Assembly: GCA_947084935.1 (NCBI GenBank)
Contig: CAMTUH010000004.1
Span: forward strand, 124,001 to 188,000
Origin: CAMTUH01 sp947084935
Lineage (GTDB): Bacteria > Pseudomonadota > Gammaproteobacteria > Coxiellales > Coxiellaceae
Length of the DNA: 64,000 nucleotides
Reading direction: 5' to 3'
A program made the position numbers and the translations under genes. Shown piece after piece: positions 34,350 through 43,218 of the stretch. Numbering within the stretch: the stretch's first letter is position 1; every line of letters starts with the position of its first letter. The notes below the pieces were generated by a model. It did not search any database and was not told the origin of the DNA. It saw only the letters and a program-made list of their open reading frames with translations.

Positions 34350-35612
34350 ATGGCCTCTTTAGAAGAGATGATTCAACAAGTACTTTGCGGTGAAGCATCT
34401 AGTATTAATATTAATATTGAGGAATTTACAGATAAACTGCTGGAAGTAATTCAGCCCGTTGTTAATTTATTTAATAGCGAATCACTCGAGCGACAGCGGC
34501 AAGGAAAATCAGCGCTTAATTCTGACGCATTAATTGAGCGTCTAGTCAGTCATTTCCGAGAAAGTCTCAGTCTTAATTATCTAGATATCATTCAAAATGA
34601 ATTCCAAAAACAGCAGTTAACTCAATTCTTTAACGAAAAGGTCTCCGATGTCATCCAACAAAAGTATGGGCAGAATCAAGAGGCATGTATTCTTACCAAC
34701 GGAATGGCGAGTTTATACTTCTCTTTGACCCGATCCCCTTTGCGGGACCAGTTAGACACTTTCCCAGAAGTAACTGTTTCTAAAGATTTAGACGATGATC
34801 CCGCCAAGTCTCACCTTGAAAAACTTATAAGCACTCTATCTTCCATTGCTAAATCTTTCATTGCTAAACACGGCGTAAATTATTCACGCAATGATATTGA
34901 TTCCTTGATTCCAATCTTAATACCCCACTTATCAGAGATCGATCTACTGACAGAAAGTAAAATTTATAAGGACTTCGATAAATTGTTAGAACTTCTCATA
35001 TTCCATGTGGGTGTACAAGATGATGCAATGGCCCCTGCCGAACGACTTGAGGTAACAGCCTCTTTACGGCTCACAGAACACAATACCGTTATCTTTTCAA
35101 AAAATCTCGTTTTACTGCTGGGTTTAAAAAATGCTTTAGACGCGGTTTACAAGCAACAACAAGAGGAACAAGAGAAAATTAATTTTCTTCAAAAACATTG
35201 GAATGCGTATTCAAATCACTTGAATCGTGTTTCTGATACAAATGATCCACTCCTTGAACAAAAAAAAGCAATCACTCAAGAAATGATTACAGCTCTTACC
35301 GGCCATCATTTACCCGGGGATCGCTTAGCCGCGTTTAAAATAGTCTTCAACCAAGGACAAAATGAAGAAACAATCACTGCCAGTCGTCATGTCGAACGAT
35401 TGGCCCTGGCGTTAAAAATTTCTTATGCCTTACTTATTGTGCCGGGATTAATACTGACTGCAGCATTAGCCATTCATTCACGTAAGACGAAAGGAACCTG
35501 GAACTTTTGGCGTTCACACGGTAGCGAATGTTACAGTAGAACGAACAAGATACTTGATGAACGACATCCGTCATCACGAGCCCATGGAATGGGCGTGGTG
35601 ATCCAGAATTAA
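34350..35612 (+). CDS. Orphan helical protein with C-terminal membrane span, effector candidate
   Basis: A 420-aa, mostly alpha-helical acidic protein of no recognised family, with one strong hydrophobic helix near the end (about 362-382, LKISYALLIVPGLILTAALAI). Residues about 265-290 are Gln/Glu rich and may form a coiled coil. The promoter carries a PmrA-type box and a CGGGAG ribosome site precedes ATG. The last about 15 residues (HPSSRAHGMGVVIQN) are encoded by a palindromic repeat, so the natural C-terminus, where a Dot/Icm secretion signal would lie, may have been replaced. Effector status is inference. Confidence 0.72.
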   Translation: MASLEEMIQQVLCGEASSININIEEFTDKLLEVIQPVVNLFNSESLERQRQGKSALNSDALIERLVSHFRESLSLNYLDIIQNEFQKQQLTQFFNEKVSDVIQQKYGQNQEACILTNGMASLYFSLTRSPLRDQLDTFPEVTVSKDLDDDPAKSHLEKLISTLSSIAKSFIAKHGVNYSRNDIDSLIPILIPHLSEIDLLTESKIYKDFDKLLELLIFHVGVQDDAMAPAERLEVTASLRLTEHNTVIFSKNLVLLLGLKNALDAVYKQQQEEQEKINFLQKHWNAYSNHLNRVSDTNDPLLEQKKAITQEMITALTGHHLPGDRLAAFKIVFNQGQNEETITASRHVERLALALKISYALLIVPGLILTAALAIHSRKTKGTWNFWRSHGSECYSRTNKILDERHPSSRAHGMGVVIQN

Positions 35613-35658
35613 TTAATCCTAGATTGCCACGGCGCCTGACGGCGCCTCGCAATGACGG
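35568..35658. repeat. GCGAGGC-family palindromic repeat overlapping a gene end
   Basis: CCGTCATCACGAGCCC...ATCCAGAATTAATTAATCCTAGATTGCC...GGCGCCTCGCAATGACGG matches the family copies at 22699 and 29756; the left arm is diverged. The stop codon of the preceding gene lies in the AATTAATTAAT centre. Confidence 0.85.
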
Positions 35659-35725
35659 AAATAGTTATCACAACAACCAAAACCCAGTAGCGAATAATTG
35701 GATTTCTCGTGATATTATTTAAGGC

Positions 35726-36970
35726 ATGACGCCGGTAAAGAAATTCCATTTCCCTTGGCTCATGTGGGCACTCGGCGCCTGCTTCTATTTTTATGAATAC
35801 TTTCTCCAAGTATCGCCAAACGTCATCCGCCAAGAACTCATGCGGGATTTCGACATCAATGCGCTTTATTTGGGCAACTTGGGCGCGGCTTATTTCTACA
35901 CCTACGCCGTTATGCAAATTCCCGTCGGCTTATTGCTGGATTATTTCGGCCCTAGACGATTATTAACTAGTGCGGCGGTTTTCTGTGCGATCGGAACCAC
36001 CGTTTTTAGTCTCGCCTCCACCTATCCCATCGCATTTCTCGGGCGCTTATTGATTGGTTTTGGAGGTGCATTTGCAGCGATTGGCGTTTTAAATATTTCC
36101 TCTCTGTGGCACCCTGAGCGCAAATTCGCCCTGCTGACCGGGTTACTGCTGACCATCGGCATGATCGGTGCCGTCAACGGCAATGCGATTCTCGCTTACC
36201 TCGTTTCCTTCTTCGGTTGGCGACAGGTCTTATTTACCATGGGAATGTTGGGGCTTCTCCTGGCTTTCTTCATTTGGCTTGCTGTTCGTGATCGCCCCTT
36301 ACATCACCCTCGGCCGGAAAATTATCATTTTTCACTGGGATTAAGGCAGATCCTGCGCAATCGACAAATTTGGTTGATTGCCATCTTTGGTGGACTATTC
36401 TTTGCTCCCGTTTCAACTTTTGGCGGATTATGGGGTGCTTCATTTTTATCGACTAAATTCAACATCGGCACCACAGTCGCCGGATCACTCGGATCGCTGA
36501 TGTTTATCGGTTTTGGTATTGCGGCACCTTTTATCGGCTATTTTTCTGAGCGCCTCGGTAATCGAAAATTATTGCTGTACGTAGGGACGATCGGAGCAGC
36601 GCTGTCTTTAGCGGGGGTTATTTACCTGCCGGCATCGATGTGGGTCATTGGTGTTGGGCTATTCTTTTTCGGCTTTTTCTCCAGTAGCATAATTTTGATT
36701 TTCCCGCTCGGGAGTGAAAACTCCAGTCATTATTATGTCACTACGACCATGGGATTCATCAATGCGCTCAATATGGTAGGCGGAGCGCTTTTGCAACCGC
36801 TTGCCGGTGCGATTTTAGATTATTATTGGAAAGGTGAAACCATTAACGGGGCGCGGCATTTTAGTCTAGGAAGCTACCAAACCGCTCTGAGTATTTTAAT
36901 TTTCAGTATTGTCTTTTCGCTGTTATTTCTGTTTCTGATTAAAGAAACGCACTGCAAAAAGCGGGCTTGA
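35726..36970 (+). CDS. Major facilitator superfamily transporter
   Basis: A 414-aa carrier with 12 predicted spans. The A-like motif GLLLDYFGPRRLLTSAA follows helix 2 and GRLLIGFGGAFAAIGVLN lies in helix 4. It belongs to the same broad group as the carrier at 50561 (both have YAVMQIPVG/YAPMQLPVG and end in ...LFLIKETHCKK / TLFIKETYQSH). Substrate unknown. A promoter for the following mnmA overlaps its stop. Confidence 0.88.
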   Translation: MTPVKKFHFPWLMWALGACFYFYEYFLQVSPNVIRQELMRDFDINALYLGNLGAAYFYTYAVMQIPVGLLLDYFGPRRLLTSAAVFCAIGTTVFSLASTYPIAFLGRLLIGFGGAFAAIGVLNISSLWHPERKFALLTGLLLTIGMIGAVNGNAILAYLVSFFGWRQVLFTMGMLGLLLAFFIWLAVRDRPLHHPRPENYHFSLGLRQILRNRQIWLIAIFGGLFFAPVSTFGGLWGASFLSTKFNIGTTVAGSLGSLMFIGFGIAAPFIGYFSERLGNRKLLLYVGTIGAALSLAGVIYLPASMWVIGVGLFFFGFFSSSIILIFPLGSENSSHYYVTTTMGFINALNMVGGALLQPLAGAILDYYWKGETINGARHFSLGSYQTALSILIFSIVFSLLFLFLIKETHCKKRA

Positions 36971-36994
36971 CAGGTTCATGGTTTCCCCTAAACT
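36967..36994 (+). promoter_or_regulatory. Putative mnmA promoter overlapping the upstream stop codon
   Basis: TTGACA, 16 bases, TAAACT. The -35 includes the TGA stop of the MFS gene. The predicted transcript start lies at or within a few bases of the mnmA ATG (37001), so the message may be nearly leaderless; AGGGGC directly before ATG is too close for a normal ribosome site. Confidence 0.5.
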
Positions 36995-37000
36995 AGGGGC

Positions 37001-38110
37001 ATGTCAAATTTTGAACAAAATCAAGACGGTAAGAGAACCATCGCGGTCGGGCTATCGGGGGGTGTGGATTCCTCCGTAGCGGCGCTTACCTTAAAAAAAC
37101 AAGGGCATGAGGTCTTTGGCGTCTACATGCAAAACTGGGATGCCGACCGCGAAGACCCCTACTGTACCGCCGAGCAAGACCTCTCGGACGCAAAGTCCGT
37201 CGCCGATCAACTGGGTATTCCTTTGCTGGTAGCTAACTTTGCTAAAGAATACTGGGACCGCGTTTTTCAGTATTGCTTGGATGAGTTTGCGGCGGGTCGG
37301 ACCCCCAACCCCGACGTCTGGTGCAACCGCGAGATTAAATTCAAATCGTTACTCGAATTTGCACTCGCCGAAGGCGCCGATTGTTTGGCCACCGGTCATT
37401 ACGCACGGATTGGCACAAGCGATGGTTGTTATCGCCTATTAAAAAGTCTCGACCCCAACAAAGACCAAACGTATTTTTTATATCTGCTTGATCAATCTCA
37501 ATTAAGCAGCAGCGTTTTCCCCGTCGGGGATTATCTGAAAACTAACGTCCGCGCAATGGCAAAACACATGAATTTCATCACTCACGCTAAAAAAGACAGC
37601 GCGGGCATTTGTTTTATCGGCGAACGCAAATTCAAAACTTTTTTAAAAGAATTTTTGCTGGCACAACCGGGTGACATGGAAACACCCGACGGAAAAATTG
37701 TCGGCACACACGATGGCGTCATGTTTTATACGATTGGCCAACGCAAAGGCTTGCACATCGGCGGCCGAGCCGATTCAGACGAAGACGCCTGGTACGTGCT
37801 CGGAAAAAACGTAAAACGCAATGTGTTAATCGTCGGCCAAGGGGAAGACCACCCCTTGTTGTATTCCACACAATTAACCTGTACGAAATTGCACTGGATC
37901 AGTGGAAAAACACCTGCAATCCCATTAACATTGATGGCGAAAACGCGTTATCGTCAGCCCGATCAACGGTGCCAAATTACGGCACTGGGAAACGACAGTT
38001 GCTCGGTTGAGTTTGACACTGCTCAACGCGCGATAACGCCCGGGCAATCCCTTGTGTTTTATCACGGTGACGAATGTTTGGGTGGTGGGATTATTAGAGG
38101 AGCAAATTAA
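37001..38110 (+). CDS. mnmA: tRNA 2-thiouridylase MnmA
   Basis: This enzyme thiolates U34 of Lys, Glu and Gln tRNAs. The PP-loop VGLSGGVDSSVAALTLKKQGHEV, the first catalytic Cys in TPNPDVWCNREIKF and the second in SAGICFIGER are present. 369 aa is standard. Its TAA is followed directly by the phhB ATG, and mfd follows in the same way, forming a gap-free three-gene unit. Confidence 0.97.
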   Translation: MSNFEQNQDGKRTIAVGLSGGVDSSVAALTLKKQGHEVFGVYMQNWDADREDPYCTAEQDLSDAKSVADQLGIPLLVANFAKEYWDRVFQYCLDEFAAGRTPNPDVWCNREIKFKSLLEFALAEGADCLATGHYARIGTSDGCYRLLKSLDPNKDQTYFLYLLDQSQLSSSVFPVGDYLKTNVRAMAKHMNFITHAKKDSAGICFIGERKFKTFLKEFLLAQPGDMETPDGKIVGTHDGVMFYTIGQRKGLHIGGRADSDEDAWYVLGKNVKRNVLIVGQGEDHPLLYSTQLTCTKLHWISGKTPAIPLTLMAKTRYRQPDQRCQITALGNDSCSVEFDTAQRAITPGQSLVFYHGDECLGGGIIRGAN

Positions 38111-38446
38111 ATGGCTCATTCATTACACGAAAAAAAATGCCTCCCCTGTGAAGGGGGAGTAGCCAAACTTTCTAAAAAAGAAGCAGAAAAATTATTATCC
38201 CAAATTCACGGGTGGCAGATGAACGATTCAAGCACCGGGATTTTTAAAATATTCAGCTTTAAAAATTTCTACCAAGTCATGAGTTTTGTCAATGCAATCG
38301 CGTGGATTGCCAATCAAGAAAATCACCACCCCAATTTGGACGTGGGTTACAATCGCTGCGTGGTGCGTTTCACCACGCACGCAATACACGGACTGTCTGA
38401 AAACGATTTTATTTGTGCTTCGAAAATTGATCACTTAACAACGTAA
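38111..38446 (+). CDS. phhB: Pterin-4a-carbinolamine dehydratase
   Basis: A small enzyme (111 aa) recycling the pterin cofactor of aromatic hydroxylases; the family also has a transcription-coactivator role in animals. The motif NHHPNLDVGYNRCVVRFTTHAIHGLSENDF, with the catalytic His pair, and the opening KKCLPCEGG are diagnostic. It sits between mnmA and mfd with no spacing. No phenylalanine hydroxylase gene is in the window. Confidence 0.94.
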   Translation: MAHSLHEKKCLPCEGGVAKLSKKEAEKLLSQIHGWQMNDSSTGIFKIFSFKNFYQVMSFVNAIAWIANQENHHPNLDVGYNRCVVRFTTHAIHGLSENDFICASKIDHLTT

Positions 38447-41400
38447 ATGAGCTTAAGCACCCCACTGATCCCACCGCTTCCCGCCAGCACCGACCACCGT
38501 TTGCAGTGGGGAAAATTAATCGGCGCAAGCGGCGCGCTTGCGGTCAGCACCTTCGCCGCGCACGCCGAAAGTCCTGTGCTGCTCATCACGCCCGACGTGC
38601 ACACGGCGAATACTTGGCACGAATCGCTGCGTTTTTTTTCGGATAACCAAACGACCATCATTCATTTCCCTGATTGGGAAACCTTGCCGTACGATCACTT
38701 CTCACCCCATCAAGATATTATTTCCGAACGCTTGCTGGCTTTATACCGATTACCACGATTGGAGCGCGGCATTGTAATTTGTGCAGTCACAACACTGATG
38801 CACCGACTCTGCCCCATCGAATACTTAGAAAATAATACCTTTGTTTTATCCTGCGGCGAAAAATTTTTACTGCACCAAAACCGCGAGCGACTCATCCAAG
38901 CCGGTTACCGACACGTCAATCAGGTGATGGAACACGGTGAATTTGCGCTGCGGGGATCGATCATCGATATCTATCCCATGGGCAGCCGCCTACCCTACCG
39001 CATTGAACTGTTCGACGATGAAGTGTCGAGCATTCGAAGTTTCGACCCGGACACGCAGCGCTCTCTGGAAAAATTAACCTCCATTCAATTATTACCGGCT
39101 CGTGAATATCCGCTCACGGAAGAGGCCATCACGCACTTTCGTCAATCCTGGCGAGAAAAATTTACTGGAAACCCCACCGAAGCGCCTATTTATCAACAAA
39201 TCAGCTCGGGTGAATCGGCATCCGGCATTGAATATTATCTCCCGCTTTTTTACACAAAAGTACACAGTTTATTCGATTATTTACCCGCCAAAACAACAGC
39301 TTTTATATTGGAAAATTCAGAATCCTCCGCGTCGCAATTTTGGCAAGAAATCCAAGACCGTTACGAACAATTGCGCTACGACATTCATCGTCCGCTGTAC
39401 GCGCCGAATGAATTATTTTTTCCTCCCGACCAAATCAATGGATTTCTTAAAGAATACACGCAAATTAAAATTCACAGCGAACCGTTGCCCGAAAAATCCG
39501 GACACGCAAACTTTAACACTCAGGCGCTGCCCCACTTAGTCACAGACCATAAAAACAAAAAACCGCTGTCTCACTTAGAAGAATTTTTACACTCCTTTGC
39601 TTTAAAAAAAGGGCACGTATTATTCTGCGCAGAAACACCCGGTCGCCGCGAAACCTTGCTGGAATTGTTGAATGAAATTTCGGTCACTCCAACCCATTGC
39701 CTCTCCTGGAAAGAATTTTTATCGCAAGCGACTTCATTCGGAATTACGCTTGGAGGTGTAGATCAAGGATTTTTGCTTAACGACCCACCCGTTGCGTTAA
39801 TCACCGAATCCGAATTATTTGGCGCGCCTGCACAACGGCGCCAAGCGCGCGACGAACACCGACAAGACCCCAGCGCTTTGGTTCGAAATCTATCGGAATT
39901 ACGCATCGGTGACCCCGTGGTTCATCTTCAACACGGCGTCGGTCGTTACCTCGGATTACAAACGATTAAAACCGGTGAATACGAAGGAGAATACTTAACA
40001 TTACAATACGCCGATGACGACAAAATTTACGTTCCGGTATCGTCCCTGCACCTAATTAATCGCTACACCGGCGCAGATTCTGATCGAGCACCGTTGCAAA
40101 AATTAGGCTCCAAACAATGGGAAAAAATTAAATCGAATGCGTTTAAGCAAGTCCGTGACGTAGCCGCTGAGTTGCTCGAGGTATACGGCCGAAGGCAAGC
40201 CACGACGGGTTTTGCCTTTCACAAACCCGAGAAAGAATACCAAAAATTCAGCAGCGGCTTTCCTTTCGAAGAAACGCCCGATCAACGTAACGCGATTGGA
40301 GCCGTAATTACCGATATGACTGTGCCCAAAAGCATGGATCGATTAATCTGCGGCGATGTGGGCTTTGGAAAAACTGAAGTAGCCATGCGCGCTGCGTTTA
40401 TCGCGCTGCAAAACAACAAGCAAGTCGCCATTTTGGTTCCGACGACTTTGCTGGCAGAACAACATTTGCATAATTTTCAAGATCGGTTCGCCGAATGGCC
40501 CGTTAAAATTGCTGCCCTCTCACGATTGCGCTCCGCTAAACAGCAAAAGCAAATTATTGCAGAAATTACTGCTGGAAAAATAGATATCGTTATCGGCACG
40601 CATAAGCTCCTGTCCGATGACATTCGTTTCAAAAACTTGGGATTATTAATCGTTGACGAAGAACATCGATTCGGCGTTCGTCAAAAAGAACGGATTAAAT
40701 CCCTGCGCACGCACGTGGATATTCTCACACTCACGGCCACACCAATCCCGCGTACGTTAAATATGGCACTGTCGGGTATCCGCGATCTTTCCCTCATCGC
40801 TACACCACCCGCACGACGATTATCCATTAAAACTTTTGTGCACGAATACAATCCCGTGCTCATTCGCGAAGCCATTGTTCGGGAAGCCATGCGCGGCGGC
40901 CAGATTTATTTTTTGCATAACGACGTGTCCACGATCGACGCCACCGCTGAAAAACTGAAAAAAATCGTTCCCGAAGCGCGTATCGCCGTAGCGCACGGAC
41001 AAATGCGCGAGCGTGAACTCGAACGAATTATGCTCGACTTTTATCATCAAAAATATAATGTTCTCGTTTGCTCGACGATTATTGAGTCCGGCATCGACAT
41101 TCCCACTGCAAATACTATTATCATCAACCGCGCGGATCGTTTTGGTTTAGCGCAATTACATCAACTGCGCGGTCGTGTCGGACGTTCACACCACCAAGCC
41201 TACGCCTATCTCTTTACCCCTTCTTGGCAGGCACTCTCCAGCGACGCAAAAAAACGCTTAGAAGTCATTTCACAGTTGGATGAACTGGGTGTCGGATTTA
41301 ACTTGGCGACGTACGACCTTGAAATTCGCGGTGCCGGAGAGTTTTTGGGAATGGAACAGAGTGGACATATTCACTCCATTGGATTTTCTTTGTATTTGGA

Positions 41401-41896
41401 ATTACTCGAAGAGGCAGTATCAGCCTTGAAAGCCGGTAAAGAACCCGAATTGGAAAAACCTTTACGTGCGGGTACGGAAATTGATTTAGGCATCAGCGCG
41501 CTGTTACCTGAAAATTACGTAGCCGATGTTCATGCGCGCCTGACGCTCTACAAGCGATTAGCCAATTGTACAAACAAACAAGAAATCCAACAATTAAAGG
41601 AAGAACTCATCGATCGCTTTGGTGCTTTACCCACCGAAACAAAACACTTGCTGCGTTATGCTGCGTTGCGGCAGACGGCCAACGCGTTGGGGATCGTCAA
41701 AATTACCGCGGGCAAACAGTTCGGTTATGTTTACTTCGAGCCACAACCCCGGGTTGATGTCAGTAAACTGATCTCACTGATCCAAAACTACCCCAACCGC
41801 TATCAACTCACGAGCGAGCGCCTGCGCTTTACAATCGCTCAGCCCGACCCAGAAAGTCGTTTAACTGCCGTTGAAAGTTTATTACATATCCTGTGA
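38447..41896 (+). CDS. mfd: Transcription-repair coupling factor Mfd
   Basis: A 1149-aa ATP-dependent translocase that removes stalled RNA polymerase and recruits UvrA. Domains in order: UvrB-like N-terminal region (about 1-330), RNA-polymerase interaction domain (about 480-560, GDPVVHLQHGVGRYLGL), RecG-like translocase with Walker A GDVGFGKTEVAMRA, DEEH box (IVDEEHRFGVRQKE) and LTATPIPRTLNMAL, motif VI QLRGRVGRS, and the C-terminal D7 domain. It starts directly after the phhB stop. Confidence 0.98.
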   Translation: MSLSTPLIPPLPASTDHRLQWGKLIGASGALAVSTFAAHAESPVLLITPDVHTANTWHESLRFFSDNQTTIIHFPDWETLPYDHFSPHQDIISERLLALYRLPRLERGIVICAVTTLMHRLCPIEYLENNTFVLSCGEKFLLHQNRERLIQAGYRHVNQVMEHGEFALRGSIIDIYPMGSRLPYRIELFDDEVSSIRSFDPDTQRSLEKLTSIQLLPAREYPLTEEAITHFRQSWREKFTGNPTEAPIYQQISSGESASGIEYYLPLFYTKVHSLFDYLPAKTTAFILENSESSASQFWQEIQDRYEQLRYDIHRPLYAPNELFFPPDQINGFLKEYTQIKIHSEPLPEKSGHANFNTQALPHLVTDHKNKKPLSHLEEFLHSFALKKGHVLFCAETPGRRETLLELLNEISVTPTHCLSWKEFLSQATSFGITLGGVDQGFLLNDPPVALITESELFGAPAQRRQARDEHRQDPSALVRNLSELRIGDPVVHLQHGVGRYLGLQTIKTGEYEGEYLTLQYADDDKIYVPVSSLHLINRYTGADSDRAPLQKLGSKQWEKIKSNAFKQVRDVAAELLEVYGRRQATTGFAFHKPEKEYQKFSSGFPFEETPDQRNAIGAVITDMTVPKSMDRLICGDVGFGKTEVAMRAAFIALQNNKQVAILVPTTLLAEQHLHNFQDRFAEWPVKIAALSRLRSAKQQKQIIAEITAGKIDIVIGTHKLLSDDIRFKNLGLLIVDEEHRFGVRQKERIKSLRTHVDILTLTATPIPRTLNMALSGIRDLSLIATPPARRLSIKTFVHEYNPVLIREAIVREAMRGGQIYFLHNDVSTIDATAEKLKKIVPEARIAVAHGQMRERELERIMLDFYHQKYNVLVCSTIIESGIDIPTANTIIINRADRFGLAQLHQLRGRVGRSHHQAYAYLFTPSWQALSSDAKKRLEVISQLDELGVGFNLATYDLEIRGAGEFLGMEQSGHIHSIGFSLYLELLEEAVSALKAGKEPELEKPLRAGTEIDLGISALLPENYVADVHARLTLYKRLANCTNKQEIQQLKEELIDRFGALPTETKHLLRYAALRQTANALGIVKITAGKQFGYVYFEPQPRVDVSKLISLIQNYPNRYQLTSERLRFTIAQPDPESRLTAVESLLHIL

Positions 41897-41924
41897 GGCA
41901 GACTCGGTAAGCGCAGTCCCGCAC

Positions 41925-42179
41925 TTATTCCCCTTCATTATCTCCAATACTGTGTTGCGCCTTCTTCGGACGGCACGAAAATTTTCTGTCACAGCTGACC
42001 TTACACGGCTCAATCTGGCTCGCGTCTTGGTTATAATCGCAGGTATCTCGACAAGAAAGGTACTTATACACACAGGTTTCTTGCGCGCCACTTGCTCGTT
42101 GGCTGCGAGCGCTTTCTGCTTGCACTGTTCCCACCGAAAAAACCAAACCGAGGCCTAAAATAATGATAAGGGATTTCAT
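41925..42179 (-). CDS. Small secreted cysteine-rich protein
   Basis: An 84-aa protein with a signal peptide (MKSLIIILGLGLVFSVGTVQA, cleaved near residue 21) and six cysteines in the pattern C-x6-C-x3-C-x11-C-x3-C-x5-C, likely three disulfides in the periplasm or outside. GGAGGAACGACACC precedes ATG, a good ribosome site. No family recognised. The cysteine spacing with paired CxxxC recalls helical hairpin (twin Cx3C-like) folds, which is only a guess. Confidence 0.7.
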   Translation of the reverse strand: MKSLIIILGLGLVFSVGTVQAESARSQRASGAQETCVYKYLSCRDTCDYNQDASQIEPCKVSCDRKFSCRPKKAQHSIGDNEGE

Positions 42180-42272
42180 GGTGTCGTTCCTCCGTTAACA
42201 AACTGATTCATTATAAAGGGTTAAATTTCCTTTCGTCTAGGGCCTGTTGACATCTCGCTATCGCTCCGGCGA

Positions 42273-42370
42273 ATAAGTTTTTGTGCATTCGTGAGGGGCG
42301 TCGCGACCACGGAGGGTAAGAAGCGCCGAGTACAGGATGTACGTCCCCGAACGAATGTGCAAAAACTTAT
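42273..42370 (-). mobile_element. 98-bp MITE-like element, copy 2
   Basis: Inverted copy of the element at 24827-24924 with few mismatches (terminal repeats ATAAGTTTTTGTG...CACAAAAACTTAT). One end supplies the TAA stop of the HAD phosphatase gene, so it inserted at, or has replaced, that gene end. Confidence 0.85.
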
Positions 42371-43032
42371 TTGCTCTTTTTCGTAATCAAAATTTTCACA
42401 ATATCCCGATGATGATGACAAATGGCGTCGGGTTCCGCGGCCTGAATTTCCTTCAAGCTGCCGTAACCATAAGTCACACCGATCGATCGCACGCTGTTGT
42501 GCTTCGCTCCACGAATATCGAAATGCCGATCCCCAATCATTAACGTGTGTTCCTGATTGAGTTGGTGTTGCGCAATAATATAGGCGATTAAGTCCTCTTT
42601 ATAGTCTCGGGTCCCGTCCAACTCAGAACCGTGCACCTCCGTAAAATACTCCCGTAATTTGAAATGATCTAAAATTTTTCGGGCGTATTTCCACGGTTTA
42701 GAGGTAGCCAGGTAGAGGCCGTAGCCGTGCTGGCTGAGCAGCAACAGCGTTTGGTCAATGCCTTCATAGGGCTTATTTTCAATGTGGCAACGATCGACGT
42801 AACGCTCACGGTAAAAAGTCACGGCTTTTTGTATTTGCACCTTGTCTTTAGTGTTTAATAAACGCGCAAAACAGTCGGGCAACGGTGGCCCAATCGTCCA
42901 TTCCAATTCATCCATGGAAGGAGGCTCGATGCTCATTTGTTTTAAGGCATACTGAACGGATTTAGTGATCCCCTCTTTGGGGTCCGTTAACGTCCCATCA
43001 AGATCAATCAGTATGTTCTTGATATATTTCAT
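42367..43032 (-). CDS. HAD family phosphatase (phosphoglycolate phosphatase-like)
   Basis: A 221-aa hydrolase with the HAD motifs ILIDLDGTLTDPKEG (nucleophile Asp), a Ser/Thr in LYLATSKPWKYA, and IGDRHFDIRGAKHNS. The cap domain between motifs 1 and 2 fits the Gph/PpaX-like class. The substrate is uncertain. The 3' end runs into a MITE-like element. Confidence 0.88.
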   Translation of the reverse strand: MKYIKNILIDLDGTLTDPKEGITKSVQYALKQMSIEPPSMDELEWTIGPPLPDCFARLLNTKDKVQIQKAVTFYRERYVDRCHIENKPYEGIDQTLLLLSQHGYGLYLATSKPWKYARKILDHFKLREYFTEVHGSELDGTRDYKEDLIAYIIAQHQLNQEHTLMIGDRHFDIRGAKHNSVRSIGVTYGYGSLKEIQAAEPDAICHHHRDIVKILITKKSK

Positions 43033-43153
43033 TTTTTACAACCTAAGTTTTTAGCTGAGCACATATTATATTATAGCCCAGCCCCAAACCCCAGGAAGAA
43101 AGGCTACCCTTCGCCAGAAGACCAGAAGATGAAAAATCTTAGGCTCAGCAGAA

Positions 43154-43182
43154 TTGACAGGGGTCATAAAAACATGTACTGT
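43154..43182 (+). promoter_or_regulatory. Putative trp operon promoter
   Basis: TTGACA, 17 bases, TACTGT, about 37 bases before the trpE ATG. An imperfect inverted sequence (ATGTACTGTTACATAAGTATG) covers the -10, a place where a TrpR-like operator would sit, but the match to the known operator is weak. No Trp-rich leader peptide was found. Confidence 0.45.
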
Positions 43183-43218
43183 TACATAAGTATGTAAGCG
43201 GGAAAATAATACAAGTAT

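Noticed and set aside
43174..43194. TrpR operator in front of trpE
   Set aside because: The inverted repeat is imperfect and matches the known operator poorly; listed only as a possibility in the promoter entry.
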